A stretch of 64,000 nucleotides of DNA from Prosthecomicrobium pneumaticum (lineage in GTDB: Bacteria > Pseudomonadota > Alphaproteobacteria > Rhizobiales > Kaistiaceae). The notes under the pieces were generated by a model. The model was not told the origin of the DNA, searched no databases, and saw only the letters and a program-made list of their open reading frames with translations. The position numbers were made by a program, and so were the translations under genes. The stretch spans positions 372,001 to 436,000 of the forward strand of contig NZ_JACHOO010000001.1 in the NCBI RefSeq assembly GCF_014199915.1, written 5' to 3'. Positions 48,590 to 57,575 of this stretch are shown piece by piece. Within the stretch, counting starts at the first letter, position 1, and every line of letters begins with the position of its first letter.

Positions 48590-49309
48590 TCACTGGGCGA
48601 GATAGCCGCCGTCGATCACCAGTTCGGCGCCGGTCATGAAGCTGCTCTCGTCCGAGGCGAGGAACAGCGCGCCGTTGGCGATCTCGCGCGTCGTGCCGGC
48701 GCGCTTCATCGGCGTCGCGGCGATGACGGCGGCGTTGATGCCGGGGTCCTGGGATTGGGTGAGCGGCGTGTCGATGAAGCCCGGATGGAGCGAGTTCACG
48801 CGGATGCCGTCGCCGACATAGATGATCGCGGCGTTCTTCGACATCACGCCGACCGCCCCCTTCGTCGCGTGATAGACATGCGCGCCGGCGACCGCGGCGA
48901 CGCCCCAGATCGACGAGACATTGATGATCGAGCCGCTCTTCTGGGCGCGCATCGCCGGCAGAACTTCCCGCATGCCGAGGAAAACGCCGGTCTGATTGAC
49001 CGCGACGACCTTGTTCCAGGCGTCGAGGGTCAGATCGTGCACGCACTCATAGACGATGATGCCGGCATTGTTGACGAGCACGTCGATGCGGCCCTGCTCG
49101 GCGAGGATACGCTCGACCACGGTTTTCCAGTCACCTTCCTGCGCCACGTCGAGCCTCACGCCGGTGACGCCCTGCGGATAGACGCCGGTCGGCGGATTGG
49201 TGCTGCCGGCATAGACGATCGCCCCCTCTTCCGCGAAGCGCTCGACGATCCCGAGCCCGATGCCCCGCGACGCGCCGGTCACCAGCGCGACCTTCCCCGA
49301 CAACCGCAT
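48590..49309 (-). CDS. Short-chain dehydrogenase (SDR1)
   Basis: A 239-residue classical SDR. Cofactor motif VTGASRGIGLGI at 10-21, NNAG near 84, catalytic Ser in NVSSIWG and YHATK for Tyr and Lys. Could oxidise an alcohol to a ketone at the start of the pathway. Promoter elements and operator B lie upstream in a 194-bp divergent gap with SDR2. Confidence 0.92.
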   Translation of the reverse strand: MRLSGKVALVTGASRGIGLGIVERFAEEGAIVYAGSTNPPTGVYPQGVTGVRLDVAQEGDWKTVVERILAEQGRIDVLVNNAGIIVYECVHDLTLDAWNKVVAVNQTGVFLGMREVLPAMRAQKSGSIINVSSIWGVAAVAGAHVYHATKGAVGVMSKNAAIIYVGDGIRVNSLHPGFIDTPLTQSQDPGINAAVIAATPMKRAGTTREIANGALFLASDESSFMTGAELVIDGGYLAQ

Positions 49310-49361
49310 TCCATCCTCCCCGATGGCTGATGGCCGCCTTGGCGTCGCGGCCTTGATTGCA

Positions 49362-49389
49362 AGATTATCGTATTACGGTATTATGTCAA
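49362..49389 (-). promoter_or_regulatory. Promoter of SDR1 with operator B
   Basis: On the minus strand a perfect -35 TTGACA (49389-49384), a 16-bp spacer and TAATCT. The spacer carries operator B: GTATTAC-G-GTATTAT at 49370-49384 on the plus strand. A bound regulator would cover the promoter, which suggests repression. Confidence 0.75.
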
Positions 49390-49404
49390 CCGCGATCCCT
49401 CCGC

Positions 49405-49433
49405 TTGACCGTATTACGGTATTACCGTATCAA
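49405..49433 (+). promoter_or_regulatory. Promoter of SDR2 with operator C
   Basis: TTGACC (49405-49410), a 17-bp spacer and TATCAA (49428-49433). The spacer is operator C: GTATTAC-G-GTATTAC-C-GTATCA (49411-49432), almost three heptamers at 8-bp spacing. Confidence 0.75.
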
Positions 49434-49503
49434 TTCCGACATGCCGGAAGAGGCCATGAGCCGGCAGGCGGGGGAGGAACCGCGGGACTTCAGGGAGGAA
49501 GGA

Positions 49504-50274
49504 ATGGCAGAGGGAAGAGTCGCCGGCAGAACGGCGATCGTCACCGGAGGCGCACGCGGCATCGGCAAGGCGACCGCGCTCCGGCTCGCCGAGGAAGGCG
49601 CCAGGGTGGCGATCTTCGACAGGCTCGGCGATGGCGAGTTCGTCGCCGAAACGATCCGCGCCGCCGGCGGCCGGGCGATCTTCGTCAAGACCGACCTGAG
49701 GCGGGAGGAGAGCGTGCGCGAGGGCGTCGCCGACACCGTCCGCACCTTCGGCCTCGTCGACATCCTCGTCAACAATGCCGGCACGCCGGGCGTCAACCGG
49801 CTCGTCCATGAGACGAGCGTCGCCGAATGGGACGCCGTCTTCGACGTCAACGTCAAAGGCACGTTCCTGATGACGAAGCACGTCCTGCCCGGGATGATCG
49901 AGCACGGGTCGGGCGCGATCGTGAACGTCTCGTCGATCTACGGCCTGATCGGCTCGGCCGACCTGCCCGCCTATCATGCCACCAAAGGCGCGGTGCTCCT
50001 GATGACGAAGACGGACGCGATCTGCTACGCGCCGCACGGCATCCGCGTGAACGCCGTCCATCCCGGCTCGACCAAGACCGAGCTGTTCATGGCGGCGGCC
50101 GACAGCTGGCCGGCGGGACGCGAGGCCTATCTCGCCATGATGGGCGAAAAGCACCCGCTCCGCCTCGGCGAGCCGGTCGATGTCGCCAACTGCATCCTGT
50201 TCCTCGCCTCCGAGGAAGCGCGCTTCGTGACGGGCGCGAGCCTCGTCTGCGACGGCGGATACACCGCGCAATAG
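49504..50274 (+). CDS. Short-chain dehydrogenase (SDR2)
   Basis: A 256-residue classical SDR with VTGGARGIGKATA near residue 12, NNAG near 90, NVSSIYG and YHATK. GGGAGGAAGG directly before ATG 49504 supports this start; upstream ATGs at 49441 and 49456 would add residues without family similarity. Divergent from SDR1 and first in a row with the Baeyer-Villiger monooxygenase. Likely an alcohol-to-ketone step. Confidence 0.92.
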   Translation: MAEGRVAGRTAIVTGGARGIGKATALRLAEEGARVAIFDRLGDGEFVAETIRAAGGRAIFVKTDLRREESVREGVADTVRTFGLVDILVNNAGTPGVNRLVHETSVAEWDAVFDVNVKGTFLMTKHVLPGMIEHGSGAIVNVSSIYGLIGSADLPAYHATKGAVLLMTKTDAICYAPHGIRVNAVHPGSTKTELFMAAADSWPAGREAYLAMMGEKHPLRLGEPVDVANCILFLASEEARFVTGASLVCDGGYTAQ

Positions 50275-50392
50275 CCCGGCGGCCGGAGCCCCGCGCTTCG
50301 GCGATCCGGTTTCGACGACCCATGGGAGAGAGACGCCGTCCCTGCCCCGCTGCCGGCGGAGACGCGCGTAAGAAGAGAGAGGAAACCACGCC

Positions 50393-52030
50393 GTGACACA
50401 GCACAATACCGCCCGGAAGCCCGTTCTGACCCTCGACGCCCTTGTGCTCGGCGCGGGCTTCTCCGGCCTCGTGATGCTGCACAAGCTGCAGAACAAGCTC
50501 GGCCTCGACGTCCGGCTGATCGACAAGGCCGACGGCGTCGGCGGCACCTGGTACTGGAACCGCTATCCCGGCGCGCGCTCCGACACCGAGAGCTGGGTCT
50601 ATTGCTACAGCTTCGACCCGCAGCTCTATCGCGACTGGAAGTGGACCGAACGCTATCCGCGCCAGGCCGAGATTCTCTCCTATCTCGAGCACGTCAGCGA
50701 CCGCTTCGACCTGCGCAAGAACATGATCCTGTCGACGGCGGTGACGCAGGCGCATTTCAACGAGGCGACCAATCGCTGGGATGTCGAGACCGATAAGGGC
50801 GACCGGATCAGCGCCAAGTTCCTGATCACCGGCCTCGGCCTCCTGTCGGCGCCGAACAAGCCCCCCTTCCCCGGCGAGGAGCGGTTCCAGGGCCGCGTGC
50901 TGCAGACCGCCAACTGGCCGAAGGAGCCGATCGATTTCCGCGGCAAGCGGGTCGGCGTCATCGGCAACGGCTCGACCGGCGTGCAGGTGGTATCGGAACT
51001 GGCCGGCGAGGTCGGCCACCTGACGCTCTTCCAGCGCACGCCGCAATACTCCGTGCCGGCGCAGAACCATCCGATCGATCCCGCCTTTCTCGACACGATC
51101 GCCGATCAGCTCGACGGCTATTTCGACCGGGTCCGCAAGTCGGCGACCGTTTTCGCCTTCCAGGAGGCGACGGTCGGCGCGATGGAGGTGAGCGCCGAAG
51201 AGCGCGAGCGGGTCTTCGAGAAGGCCTGGAACGACGGCGGCGGTTTCAACTTCATGTTCGGCACGTTCAACGACATCGCGACCAACCGCGAATCGAACGC
51301 CGCCGCCTGCGACTTCATCCGCCGCAAGATCGCGCAGGTCGTCACCGACCCGGCGAAGCGCGAGGCGGTGATGCCGACCGACCTCTATGCCCGCCGGCCG
51401 CTCTGCGACAACCACTATTACGAGGCGATCAACCGTCCGAACGTGTCGGTCGTCAACCTGCGCAAGAGCCCGATCGTCGAGTTCACCGAGAAGGGCCTGC
51501 GCACGGCGGAGGGCGAGGTCGAGCTCGACTACCTGATCTTCGCCACCGGCTTCGATGCTGTGACCGGTAATTTCGTCCGCATCGATTTCCAGGGCCGCAA
51601 CGGCGTCAAGCTCAAGGATCACTGGGCGAACGGGCCGCGCGCTTTTCTCGGGCTGTCGGCCGCCGGCTTCCCGAACATGTTCTCGCTCTACGGACCGCCC
51701 GGCCCCTTCACCAACCAGCCGCCGGCGATCGAATGGCAGGCCGAATGGGTGTCGGAGGCGATCCGCGCGGTCAATGCGCGCGGCATCGACACCATCGAGG
51801 CGACGCCCGAGGCCGAACAGGCCTGGCTCGACGAGTGCTCTCGCATCGAGCAGATGACGCTGTTCCACAAGATCGACTGGTGGGTGTCGGGCGCCAACAT
51901 CCCGGGCAAGGCGAAGGCCGTCAGCTTCTACATGGGCGGCTTCGGCGAATACATGAAGCACGCGGACAATTCGGCCCGGAACGACTATCAGGGCTACCGG
52001 CTGACCCTCGCCAAGGCCGCCGCCGCCTGA
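50393..52030 (+). CDS. Baeyer-Villiger type flavin monooxygenase
   Basis: A 545-residue protein of the cyclohexanone monooxygenase family. FAD site VLGAGFSGLVMLHKL near 20, the pattern GVGGTWYWNRYPGARSDTES near 50, and the NADPH site GVIGNGSTGVQV near 190. The family fingerprint FxGxxxHxxxW appears as FQGRVLQTANW at residue 165, with Gln171 in place of His. It would insert an oxygen beside a ketone to give an ester or lactone. It starts at GTG after GAGAGGAAACC, 118 bp downstream of SDR2. Confidence 0.9.
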   Translation: MTQHNTARKPVLTLDALVLGAGFSGLVMLHKLQNKLGLDVRLIDKADGVGGTWYWNRYPGARSDTESWVYCYSFDPQLYRDWKWTERYPRQAEILSYLEHVSDRFDLRKNMILSTAVTQAHFNEATNRWDVETDKGDRISAKFLITGLGLLSAPNKPPFPGEERFQGRVLQTANWPKEPIDFRGKRVGVIGNGSTGVQVVSELAGEVGHLTLFQRTPQYSVPAQNHPIDPAFLDTIADQLDGYFDRVRKSATVFAFQEATVGAMEVSAEERERVFEKAWNDGGGFNFMFGTFNDIATNRESNAAACDFIRRKIAQVVTDPAKREAVMPTDLYARRPLCDNHYYEAINRPNVSVVNLRKSPIVEFTEKGLRTAEGEVELDYLIFATGFDAVTGNFVRIDFQGRNGVKLKDHWANGPRAFLGLSAAGFPNMFSLYGPPGPFTNQPPAIEWQAEWVSEAIRAVNARGIDTIEATPEAEQAWLDECSRIEQMTLFHKIDWWVSGANIPGKAKAVSFYMGGFGEYMKHADNSARNDYQGYRLTLAKAAAA

Positions 52031-52091
52031 CCCCTCCTCCCCCGGACCGGACGGTCCGGGGGTTCCCCTCCTGCCACCGGGACAATCCATC

Positions 52092-52805
52092 ATGTCGCAG
52101 CCCTGCGCCGTCGTCACAGGCGGCGGACGGAATATCGGCCAGGCGATCGCGCTCCGCCTGCAGGCGGACGGCTTCCGCGTCATCGTCCTCGATGTGGTGG
52201 CGCCGGAAGCCGACAGCCTTCGGGCCGACGCGCGGCTCGTCGATCTCTCCGACGCCGCGGCGGCCGAAGCCGCCTTCACGGCGGTCGCCGACCATCATCC
52301 GGTCGCCGCGCTCGTCAACAATGTCGGCATCGTCGCGCCGGCCTCCTTCGACGATGTCCGGCTCGCGGATTTCGACCGGGTGATGCACCTCAACCTGCGC
52401 ACCGCGATCATCGCCGGCAAGGCGCTCGTGCCGGCGATGCGCCGGTTCGGCAGCGGCCGGATCGTGATGAACACCAGCCGCGTCACGCTCGGCAAGGAGG
52501 CGCGCACCCTCTACAGCGCCAGCAAGGGCGCGCTCCAGTCGATGGCCCGCACCTGGGCGCTCGAGCTCGCCCGCGACCGCATCACCGTCAACTGCGTCGC
52601 GCCCGGCCCGATCGCGACGAGCGCCTTCTGGCACAACAACCCTCCGGAGAGTCCGGCGACGAAGGCGATCGTCGACGGCGTGCCGGTCGGCCGGATGGGC
52701 ACGCCTGAGGACGTCGCCAACGCGGTGAGTTTCTTCTGCGATTCCCGCGCCGATTTCGTCACCGGCCAGACGCTGTTCGTCTGCGGCGGTGTTACCGTGG
52801 GTTGA
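52092..52805 (+). CDS. Short-chain dehydrogenase (SDR3)
   Basis: A 237-residue SDR with VVTGGGRNIGQAIAL near the start, NNVG in place of NNAG, MNTSRVT with the Ser position, and YSASK. Same strand as the monooxygenase and 61 bp after it. Could act on an alcohol, aldehyde or hydroxy acid intermediate. The substrate is unknown. Confidence 0.9.
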   Translation: MSQPCAVVTGGGRNIGQAIALRLQADGFRVIVLDVVAPEADSLRADARLVDLSDAAAAEAAFTAVADHHPVAALVNNVGIVAPASFDDVRLADFDRVMHLNLRTAIIAGKALVPAMRRFGSGRIVMNTSRVTLGKEARTLYSASKGALQSMARTWALELARDRITVNCVAPGPIATSAFWHNNPPESPATKAIVDGVPVGRMGTPEDVANAVSFFCDSRADFVTGQTLFVCGGVTVG

Positions 52806-52869
52806 GCGGCGGCGGCACGCCTTCCGCAGCGAGACGGGGTTGCCTCGCCCCCCGAAAGGGGACATCTAG

Positions 52870-52903
52870 TTGGCGCCGCCCTCACCCCATACTACGATAT
52901 TAC
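52870..52903 (+). promoter_or_regulatory. Promoter of the GntR gene with operator D
   Basis: TTGGCG (52870-52875), a 17-bp spacer and TACGAT (52893-52898). Operator D, ATACTAC-G-ATATTAC (52889-52903), overlaps the -10 element, which fits autorepression. Confidence 0.6.
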
Positions 52904-52921
52904 AGCAGCGGACACCGCCCC

Positions 52922-53716
52922 ATGCAGAACGGCAAGATCATCGACCGCACGGCAGCGCCCCTGCGCCAGCAGGTCGTGCGCCTCATTCGCGAGGATATTC
53001 TCAATGGCGCGCTGATGCCGGGACAGCGGCTGGTCGAGAACACGCTGTGCGACGCCTATGGCGTTTCGCGCACTGTGATCCGCGAGGCGCTTCGCCAGCT
53101 GGAATCGGAGCACCTGATCAAGGTTCTGCCCAATCTCGGGCCGATGGTGACGGTGCTGACCGAGGCCGAGATCAAGTCGATCTATGTCGTGCGCGCCGCG
53201 CTCGAAGGTCTCGCCGGAGAGCTCTTCGCGCTTCATGCGAGCCCTGCGCAGTGCAAAGACCTCGTGCGGCTCGCCAACCGGCTCGACAAGGAATACCGCA
53301 AGGGCGATGTCGACAGTCGGGAGGAGATCAAGGCCGACTTCTATCGCCAGCTGACGGCCGGGGCGGGCAATGACGTGCTGACCGAGAGCCTGCGCAGCAT
53401 CCATGCCCGCATCGCGGTGTTCCGGCGCTACGCCTTCGTCGACCCGGCGCGCATCGAGCCTTCGATCGCCGAACTCGAGGCGATCATCGATGCCGCCGCC
53501 GTGAAGCGCGATCCCGCGGCCGCCTGGGCGGCCTGCGAGCACCACATCATTCTCGCCGGCGATCTCGCCGTCATGGAATACAGCCGCCGCAACCGCGAGA
53601 TCCTCGCCGCGGAAGAGGCCGAAGCGGCGGCCAAGGCCGCCTCGGCCGCCGACGCTAAAGGCGCGGGTTCACCGGCTCGGCGTGGAAGCGGTAGGTATCA
53701 TCCGGCGCGCGCGTGA
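52922..53716 (+). CDS. GntR-family transcription regulator (FadR/VanR type)
   Basis: A 264-residue regulator with an N-terminal winged helix (LRQQVVRLIREDILNGALMP, then YGVSRTVIREALRQLESEHL) and an all-helical FCD ligand domain with Asp/His metal-site-like residues. It lies amid the catabolic genes and is the only DNA-binding regulator there, so it is the best candidate to bind the heptamer operators. Its Ala/Lys-rich tail runs 62 bp into the convergent MBL gene. Confidence 0.9.
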   Translation: MQNGKIIDRTAAPLRQQVVRLIREDILNGALMPGQRLVENTLCDAYGVSRTVIREALRQLESEHLIKVLPNLGPMVTVLTEAEIKSIYVVRAALEGLAGELFALHASPAQCKDLVRLANRLDKEYRKGDVDSREEIKADFYRQLTAGAGNDVLTESLRSIHARIAVFRRYAFVDPARIEPSIAELEAIIDAAAVKRDPAAAWAACEHHIILAGDLAVMEYSRRNREILAAEEAEAAAKAASAADAKGAGSPARRGSGRYHPARA

Positions 53717-54557
53717 TGTCGCCGAGCCCCGGATAGGGGAAGTGGTAGCCGTGGAAGCGGATGCCCTCGTCGACGACCTTGGCGAAGATCGCCGCCTTGG
53801 CGCGGGCGCCCTGCTCCGGATCGCTGTCATAGTCCATGTGGAAGAACCACTCCGGATGGAGGGGGTCGAACACCTGGTGATGGGCGACATCGCCGGTGAA
53901 GACGACCCGCTCGCCCGCGCTCTCGACGATATAGGCGCACATGCCCGCCGCATGACCGGCAACGCAGAATGTGGTGACGCCCGGAAACAACGTATCGCCC
54001 GGCCGGAACAGCCTCAGCCGGTCGCGATAGGGCGCGACGGCCGCGAGCGTGCCTTCCGTCCAGGGCGCGCGGAAATCGTCGCGGCGCAGATTGCCCTCGT
54101 CGGTCCACTCCGCCCAGTCCGCCTCGGTGCAGTAGAGATCGGCATTCGGGAAGGCGGCCGAGCCATCGGGGTTGATCAGGCCGAAGGAATGATCGGGGTG
54201 CAGATGCGTCATCAGCACCGCGTCGATCTCTTCGGGCGCGATCCCCGCCGCGGCCATGTTGTCCATCAGCCGGCCCATCGTGTCACCGAACATCGTCGAC
54301 ACGCGGCCCATGCCCGCATCGATCAGAAGGAGCCGGTCGCCCGTATTGACGACGACCGGGTTGAGATCCATCGGGATATGGTCGACGGGCAGCCGGTGTT
54401 CGGCCTTGAGACGGGCCATTTCGGCCGGGTCGGCGTTCGGAAAGATGCCTTCATAGCCGTGGTGGATATAGCCGTCCCACAGCACGGTGCATTCGAAATC
54501 GCCGAGCCGGAAGCGGTGCCACCCGGCGTTCTGGCGGTTCTGGCGCGGTGCGCTCAC
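53655..54557 (-). CDS. MBL-fold metallohydrolase (possible lactonase)
   Basis: A 300-residue metallo-beta-lactamase-fold protein with the zinc motif THLHPDHSFG near residue 117, later His in VAGHAAGM and Asp in FTGDVAHHQVF. The fold includes quorum-quenching lactonases (AiiA/AttM), so opening of the lactone made by the monooxygenase is a reasonable role, but unproved. GTG 54557 with GGGAGGATC is preferred over a longer ORF. Ends inside the GntR gene. Confidence 0.85.
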   Translation of the reverse strand: MSAPRQNRQNAGWHRFRLGDFECTVLWDGYIHHGYEGIFPNADPAEMARLKAEHRLPVDHIPMDLNPVVVNTGDRLLLIDAGMGRVSTMFGDTMGRLMDNMAAAGIAPEEIDAVLMTHLHPDHSFGLINPDGSAAFPNADLYCTEADWAEWTDEGNLRRDDFRAPWTEGTLAAVAPYRDRLRLFRPGDTLFPGVTTFCVAGHAAGMCAYIVESAGERVVFTGDVAHHQVFDPLHPEWFFHMDYDSDPEQGARAKAAIFAKVVDEGIRFHGYHFPYPGLGDITRAPDDTYRFHAEPVNPRL

Positions 54558-54645
54558 ATGATCCTCCCTCAGATGTTCGTCGACGCCGCGGCCCTCCGAC
54601 CGCACCGCCCTCTCTCCCGATGCCGCTCCGCCGCCTCCCGCGGCT

Positions 54646-55905
54646 TCAGGGAGCGGACCACCAGCTCCTGTCGCCCGCCACGCCGCGCGCGAGCAGCGCG
54701 ACGACGTTCTCCTCCGTCAGCGGGGCGGGATTGTTGATGACGAGGCGCGTCGCCTGGACCGACGCCTTGCCGATCTGTGCGAAATGCTCCGGCCCGATGC
54801 CGAGCGCGGTCAGTTCGAGCGGCGCGCCGACGGCCTCGAGCAGCGCCTCGACGCGCAGGATCGCGGCGCGGGCCTGATCGATCTCGGGCCGACCGGCCTC
54901 GGCGACGCCGAGGATGCGGCCGATCGCGGCGAACTCGGCCGTCGCATAGGGCAGGTTGAAGCGCATCACATAGGGGAGCAGCGCGCCGACGCCGAAGCCG
55001 TGCGCCACATGGCCGATCGCCGCGATCGGCGACTGGATGGCATGCGCCGCGGCGGTGCCGGTGGTGTTGATCGCCATGCCGGCGCAATAGGCGGCGAACA
55101 TCACGTCCGACCGGGCAGCGAGATCGGAAGGGTCGGCGACGACGCGGGCGAGCGCGCCGTTCATCAGCCGCAGGCCCTCGGCGCAGAACATGTCGGTGAT
55201 CCGGTTCTTGCCGACATAGATCTCTCTGGCGAGCTGCTCCGGCGTCGGGTTCTTCGGCCGCGCGGTGAAAGCCTCGACGAGGTGCGACAGCGCATCCGCC
55301 GCCGTCGCCGCGGTGAGGCCGGGCGGACAGCTCAAGGTCAGTTCCGGATCGATGATCGCGGCGACCGGCTCGATGTTCGCGTCGGCGATCGCCATCTTCA
55401 TCCCGCGCTCCTCGTCGAAGACGATGGCGAGGCTCGTCACTTCCGCACCGGTGCCGCCGGTGGTCGGCACCGTGATGACGGGAAGCGAGGCGCGCGGCAC
55501 GCGGAACTCGCCGAAATAGTCGCGCACGTCGCCGCCATTGGCGAGCACCGCGCCGACCGATTTCGCGAGGTCCATCACCGAGCCGCCGCCGATCCCGACG
55601 AGGACGTCGATCCCCTTCCCGGCATGGGCGGCGACCGCTTCGACGACATTGCGACGCGGCAGCTCGGGCAGCACGCCGTCATAGACGGAGACGGTCATCC
55701 CGGCTTCCGTGAGCGCCGCGGCGATCGCTCCGAACTCCGCCGTCGTCGCCATGCGCGCATCGGTGACGAGCAGCGCGTTCTTGCCATAGCCCGCGGCGAT
55801 GCGCGGCACCTGCCGCCGCTGACCGGGACCGAACAGGACGGTGCGCGGCTGGCGGACGAGGCCGAGGCCCAGCCGGTTCTCCATGCCGCTCATGATGCCG
55901 CTCAT
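54646..55905 (-). CDS. Iron-containing alcohol dehydrogenase
   Basis: A 419-residue group III alcohol dehydrogenase. Cofactor region GIGGGSVMDLAKSVGAVLAN, metal ligands in ATAADALSHLVEAF, then HAIQSPIAAIGHVAHGFG. Comparable enzymes oxidise omega-hydroxy acids in cyclic ketone pathways. It overlaps the aldehyde dehydrogenase stop by four bases (ATGA), so the two are translated together. Alternative Met starts lie four and seven codons in. Confidence 0.9.
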   Translation of the reverse strand: MSGIMSGMENRLGLGLVRQPRTVLFGPGQRRQVPRIAAGYGKNALLVTDARMATTAEFGAIAAALTEAGMTVSVYDGVLPELPRRNVVEAVAAHAGKGIDVLVGIGGGSVMDLAKSVGAVLANGGDVRDYFGEFRVPRASLPVITVPTTGGTGAEVTSLAIVFDEERGMKMAIADANIEPVAAIIDPELTLSCPPGLTAATAADALSHLVEAFTARPKNPTPEQLAREIYVGKNRITDMFCAEGLRLMNGALARVVADPSDLAARSDVMFAAYCAGMAINTTGTAAAHAIQSPIAAIGHVAHGFGVGALLPYVMRFNLPYATAEFAAIGRILGVAEAGRPEIDQARAAILRVEALLEAVGAPLELTALGIGPEHFAQIGKASVQATRLVINNPAPLTEENVVALLARGVAGDRSWWSAP

Positions 55906-57392
55906 GCCGCGCCGCCGATCTCGCCGACGGTCAGCGCCATGTATTTCTGCTCGAGAAATTCGTAGATGCCGTCATGACCGGCCTCGCGGCCGATGCCTGA
56001 GGCCTTCGTCCCGCCGAACGGCGCGGCGGGGTCCGCCATGATGCCGCGGTTGATGCCGACCATGCCGAACTCCAGCCGCTCGCCGACCGCCACGGCGCGG
56101 GTGAGGTCGCGCGTGAAGACATAGGAGGCGAGGCCGTAGCGGGATTCGTTGGCGAAATCGAGCGCCTGCTCGACGCCGTCGACGGCGAAGATCGTGGCGA
56201 TCGGGGCGAACAGCTCGTTGTTGCAGAGCGCCTCGTTCGGCCCGTCGAAGCGCACGACGGTCGGCTCGAAGAAGAAGCCCGGCCGCTGCACCGCGCGGCC
56301 GCCGGTCAACACCGCGCCGCCCGCCCGCTTCAGATCGTTGAGCGTATCATAGAGCCGGTCGCGCTGCTTCGCGGAGATCATCGGGCCGACATCGACGGCA
56401 TCGAGCCCGTTACCGACGGTGAGCGCCTTCACCTTGCCGACGAAGCGCTCGGTGAAATCGCGCTCGACCTTCCGGTCGACGATGATGCGGTTCGCGGCGA
56501 CGCAGGCCTGGCCGGCATTGCGGAACTTGCAGATGATCGCCTGATCGACCGCCAGCTCGATATCGGCATCGTCGAGCACGAGGAAGGGCCCGTCGCCGCC
56601 GAGCTCCATCGAGGCGTTGACGATGTTTTCCGCGCCGAGCGCCAGCAGCAGGCTGCCGACCCGCGTCGAGCCGGTGAAGCTCACCTTCCGCAGCCGCCCG
56701 TCGCGCAACAGATTCTGTGAGATCGCCGAGGAATCACGGGTGTGGATCAGGTTGACGACGCCCTTCGGGAACCCGGCATCCTGCAGCACCTGAACGAACA
56801 GCGCGCCGGTGAGCGGCGTCTCCTGCGCCGTCTTGGTGATCGTCGTGCAGCCTGCGGCGAGCGCCGCGCCGGCCTTGCGCACGATCATCAGGAGCGGGAA
56901 GTTCCAGGGCGTGATGAGAAGGCTCGGCCCCACCGGCTGATGCGTCACGACGACCCGGAAGCCGCCATGCGAGCTCGTCGCATAGGTGCCGTGGACATGG
57001 GCGACCTGCTCGGCGAACCAGAGCAGGAAATCCGCCGACAGCCGGAATTCGGCACGCGATTCGGTGAGCGGCTTGCCGCTCTCGAGCGTCATCGTGCGGA
57101 CGATCACGTCCTCGCGCTCGAGCATCAGACGATGCGCGGCATGCATCAGACCGGCACGGGCGCGCGGCGCGAGGCGGCCCCAGGCGTCCTGCGCGCGCAC
57201 CGCCGCGTCGAGGGCGAGGCGGGCATGGTCGGGCGTGCCGTTCGCGACCTCGGCGACAAGGCTCCCGTCGGCCGGATTGACGACCGAGATCAGACCGTCG
57301 CCGGGCCGCCATTCGCCGTCGATGAACAGCTCCGTCCTGACCGCCGCGAGATCCATCCCGGCGGTCTGGCGCGAACCGGCCTGCACATCCAT
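55902..57392 (-). CDS. NAD(P)-dependent aldehyde dehydrogenase
   Basis: A 496-residue enzyme of the succinate-semialdehyde dehydrogenase-like group. Catalytic Cys in FRNAGQACVAANR, Glu in MELGGDGPF, cofactor loop SFTGSTRVGSLLL. GGGAGGAAGACC precedes the ATG at 57392. It would oxidise an oxo acid to a dicarboxylic acid. It is first in an operon with the alcohol dehydrogenase, under operator E. Confidence 0.93.
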   Translation of the reverse strand: MDVQAGSRQTAGMDLAAVRTELFIDGEWRPGDGLISVVNPADGSLVAEVANGTPDHARLALDAAVRAQDAWGRLAPRARAGLMHAAHRLMLEREDVIVRTMTLESGKPLTESRAEFRLSADFLLWFAEQVAHVHGTYATSSHGGFRVVVTHQPVGPSLLITPWNFPLLMIVRKAGAALAAGCTTITKTAQETPLTGALFVQVLQDAGFPKGVVNLIHTRDSSAISQNLLRDGRLRKVSFTGSTRVGSLLLALGAENIVNASMELGGDGPFLVLDDADIELAVDQAIICKFRNAGQACVAANRIIVDRKVERDFTERFVGKVKALTVGNGLDAVDVGPMISAKQRDRLYDTLNDLKRAGGAVLTGGRAVQRPGFFFEPTVVRFDGPNEALCNNELFAPIATIFAVDGVEQALDFANESRYGLASYVFTRDLTRAVAVGERLEFGMVGINRGIMADPAAPFGGTKASGIGREAGHDGIYEFLEQKYMALTVGEIGGAA

Positions 57393-57438
57393 GGTCTTCC
57401 TCCCTCGTCGATGCCCGGCAGACCCGATCATCATTTGA

Positions 57439-57466
57439 ATAATATCGTAATACGGTGATACCGTAT
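57439..57466. promoter_or_regulatory. Operator E between aldehyde dehydrogenase and HicB-like gene
   Basis: ATAATAT-C-GTAATAC-G-GTGATAC-C-GTAT, three heptamers at 8-bp spacing. It ends 47 bp before the aldehyde dehydrogenase start. On the minus strand it overlaps a possible -10 TACGAT. Confidence 0.75.
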
Positions 57467-57575
57467 GAGCAAGAGGCAAACACCCGGCTTCCGCGTCCCG
57501 CAGCGCCGTGCCGTGTGCGGCGCATCCGTTGACCGTGTCGCGCGTTGGAGCAGTCGGCCAGACCGCTGGGGAACG

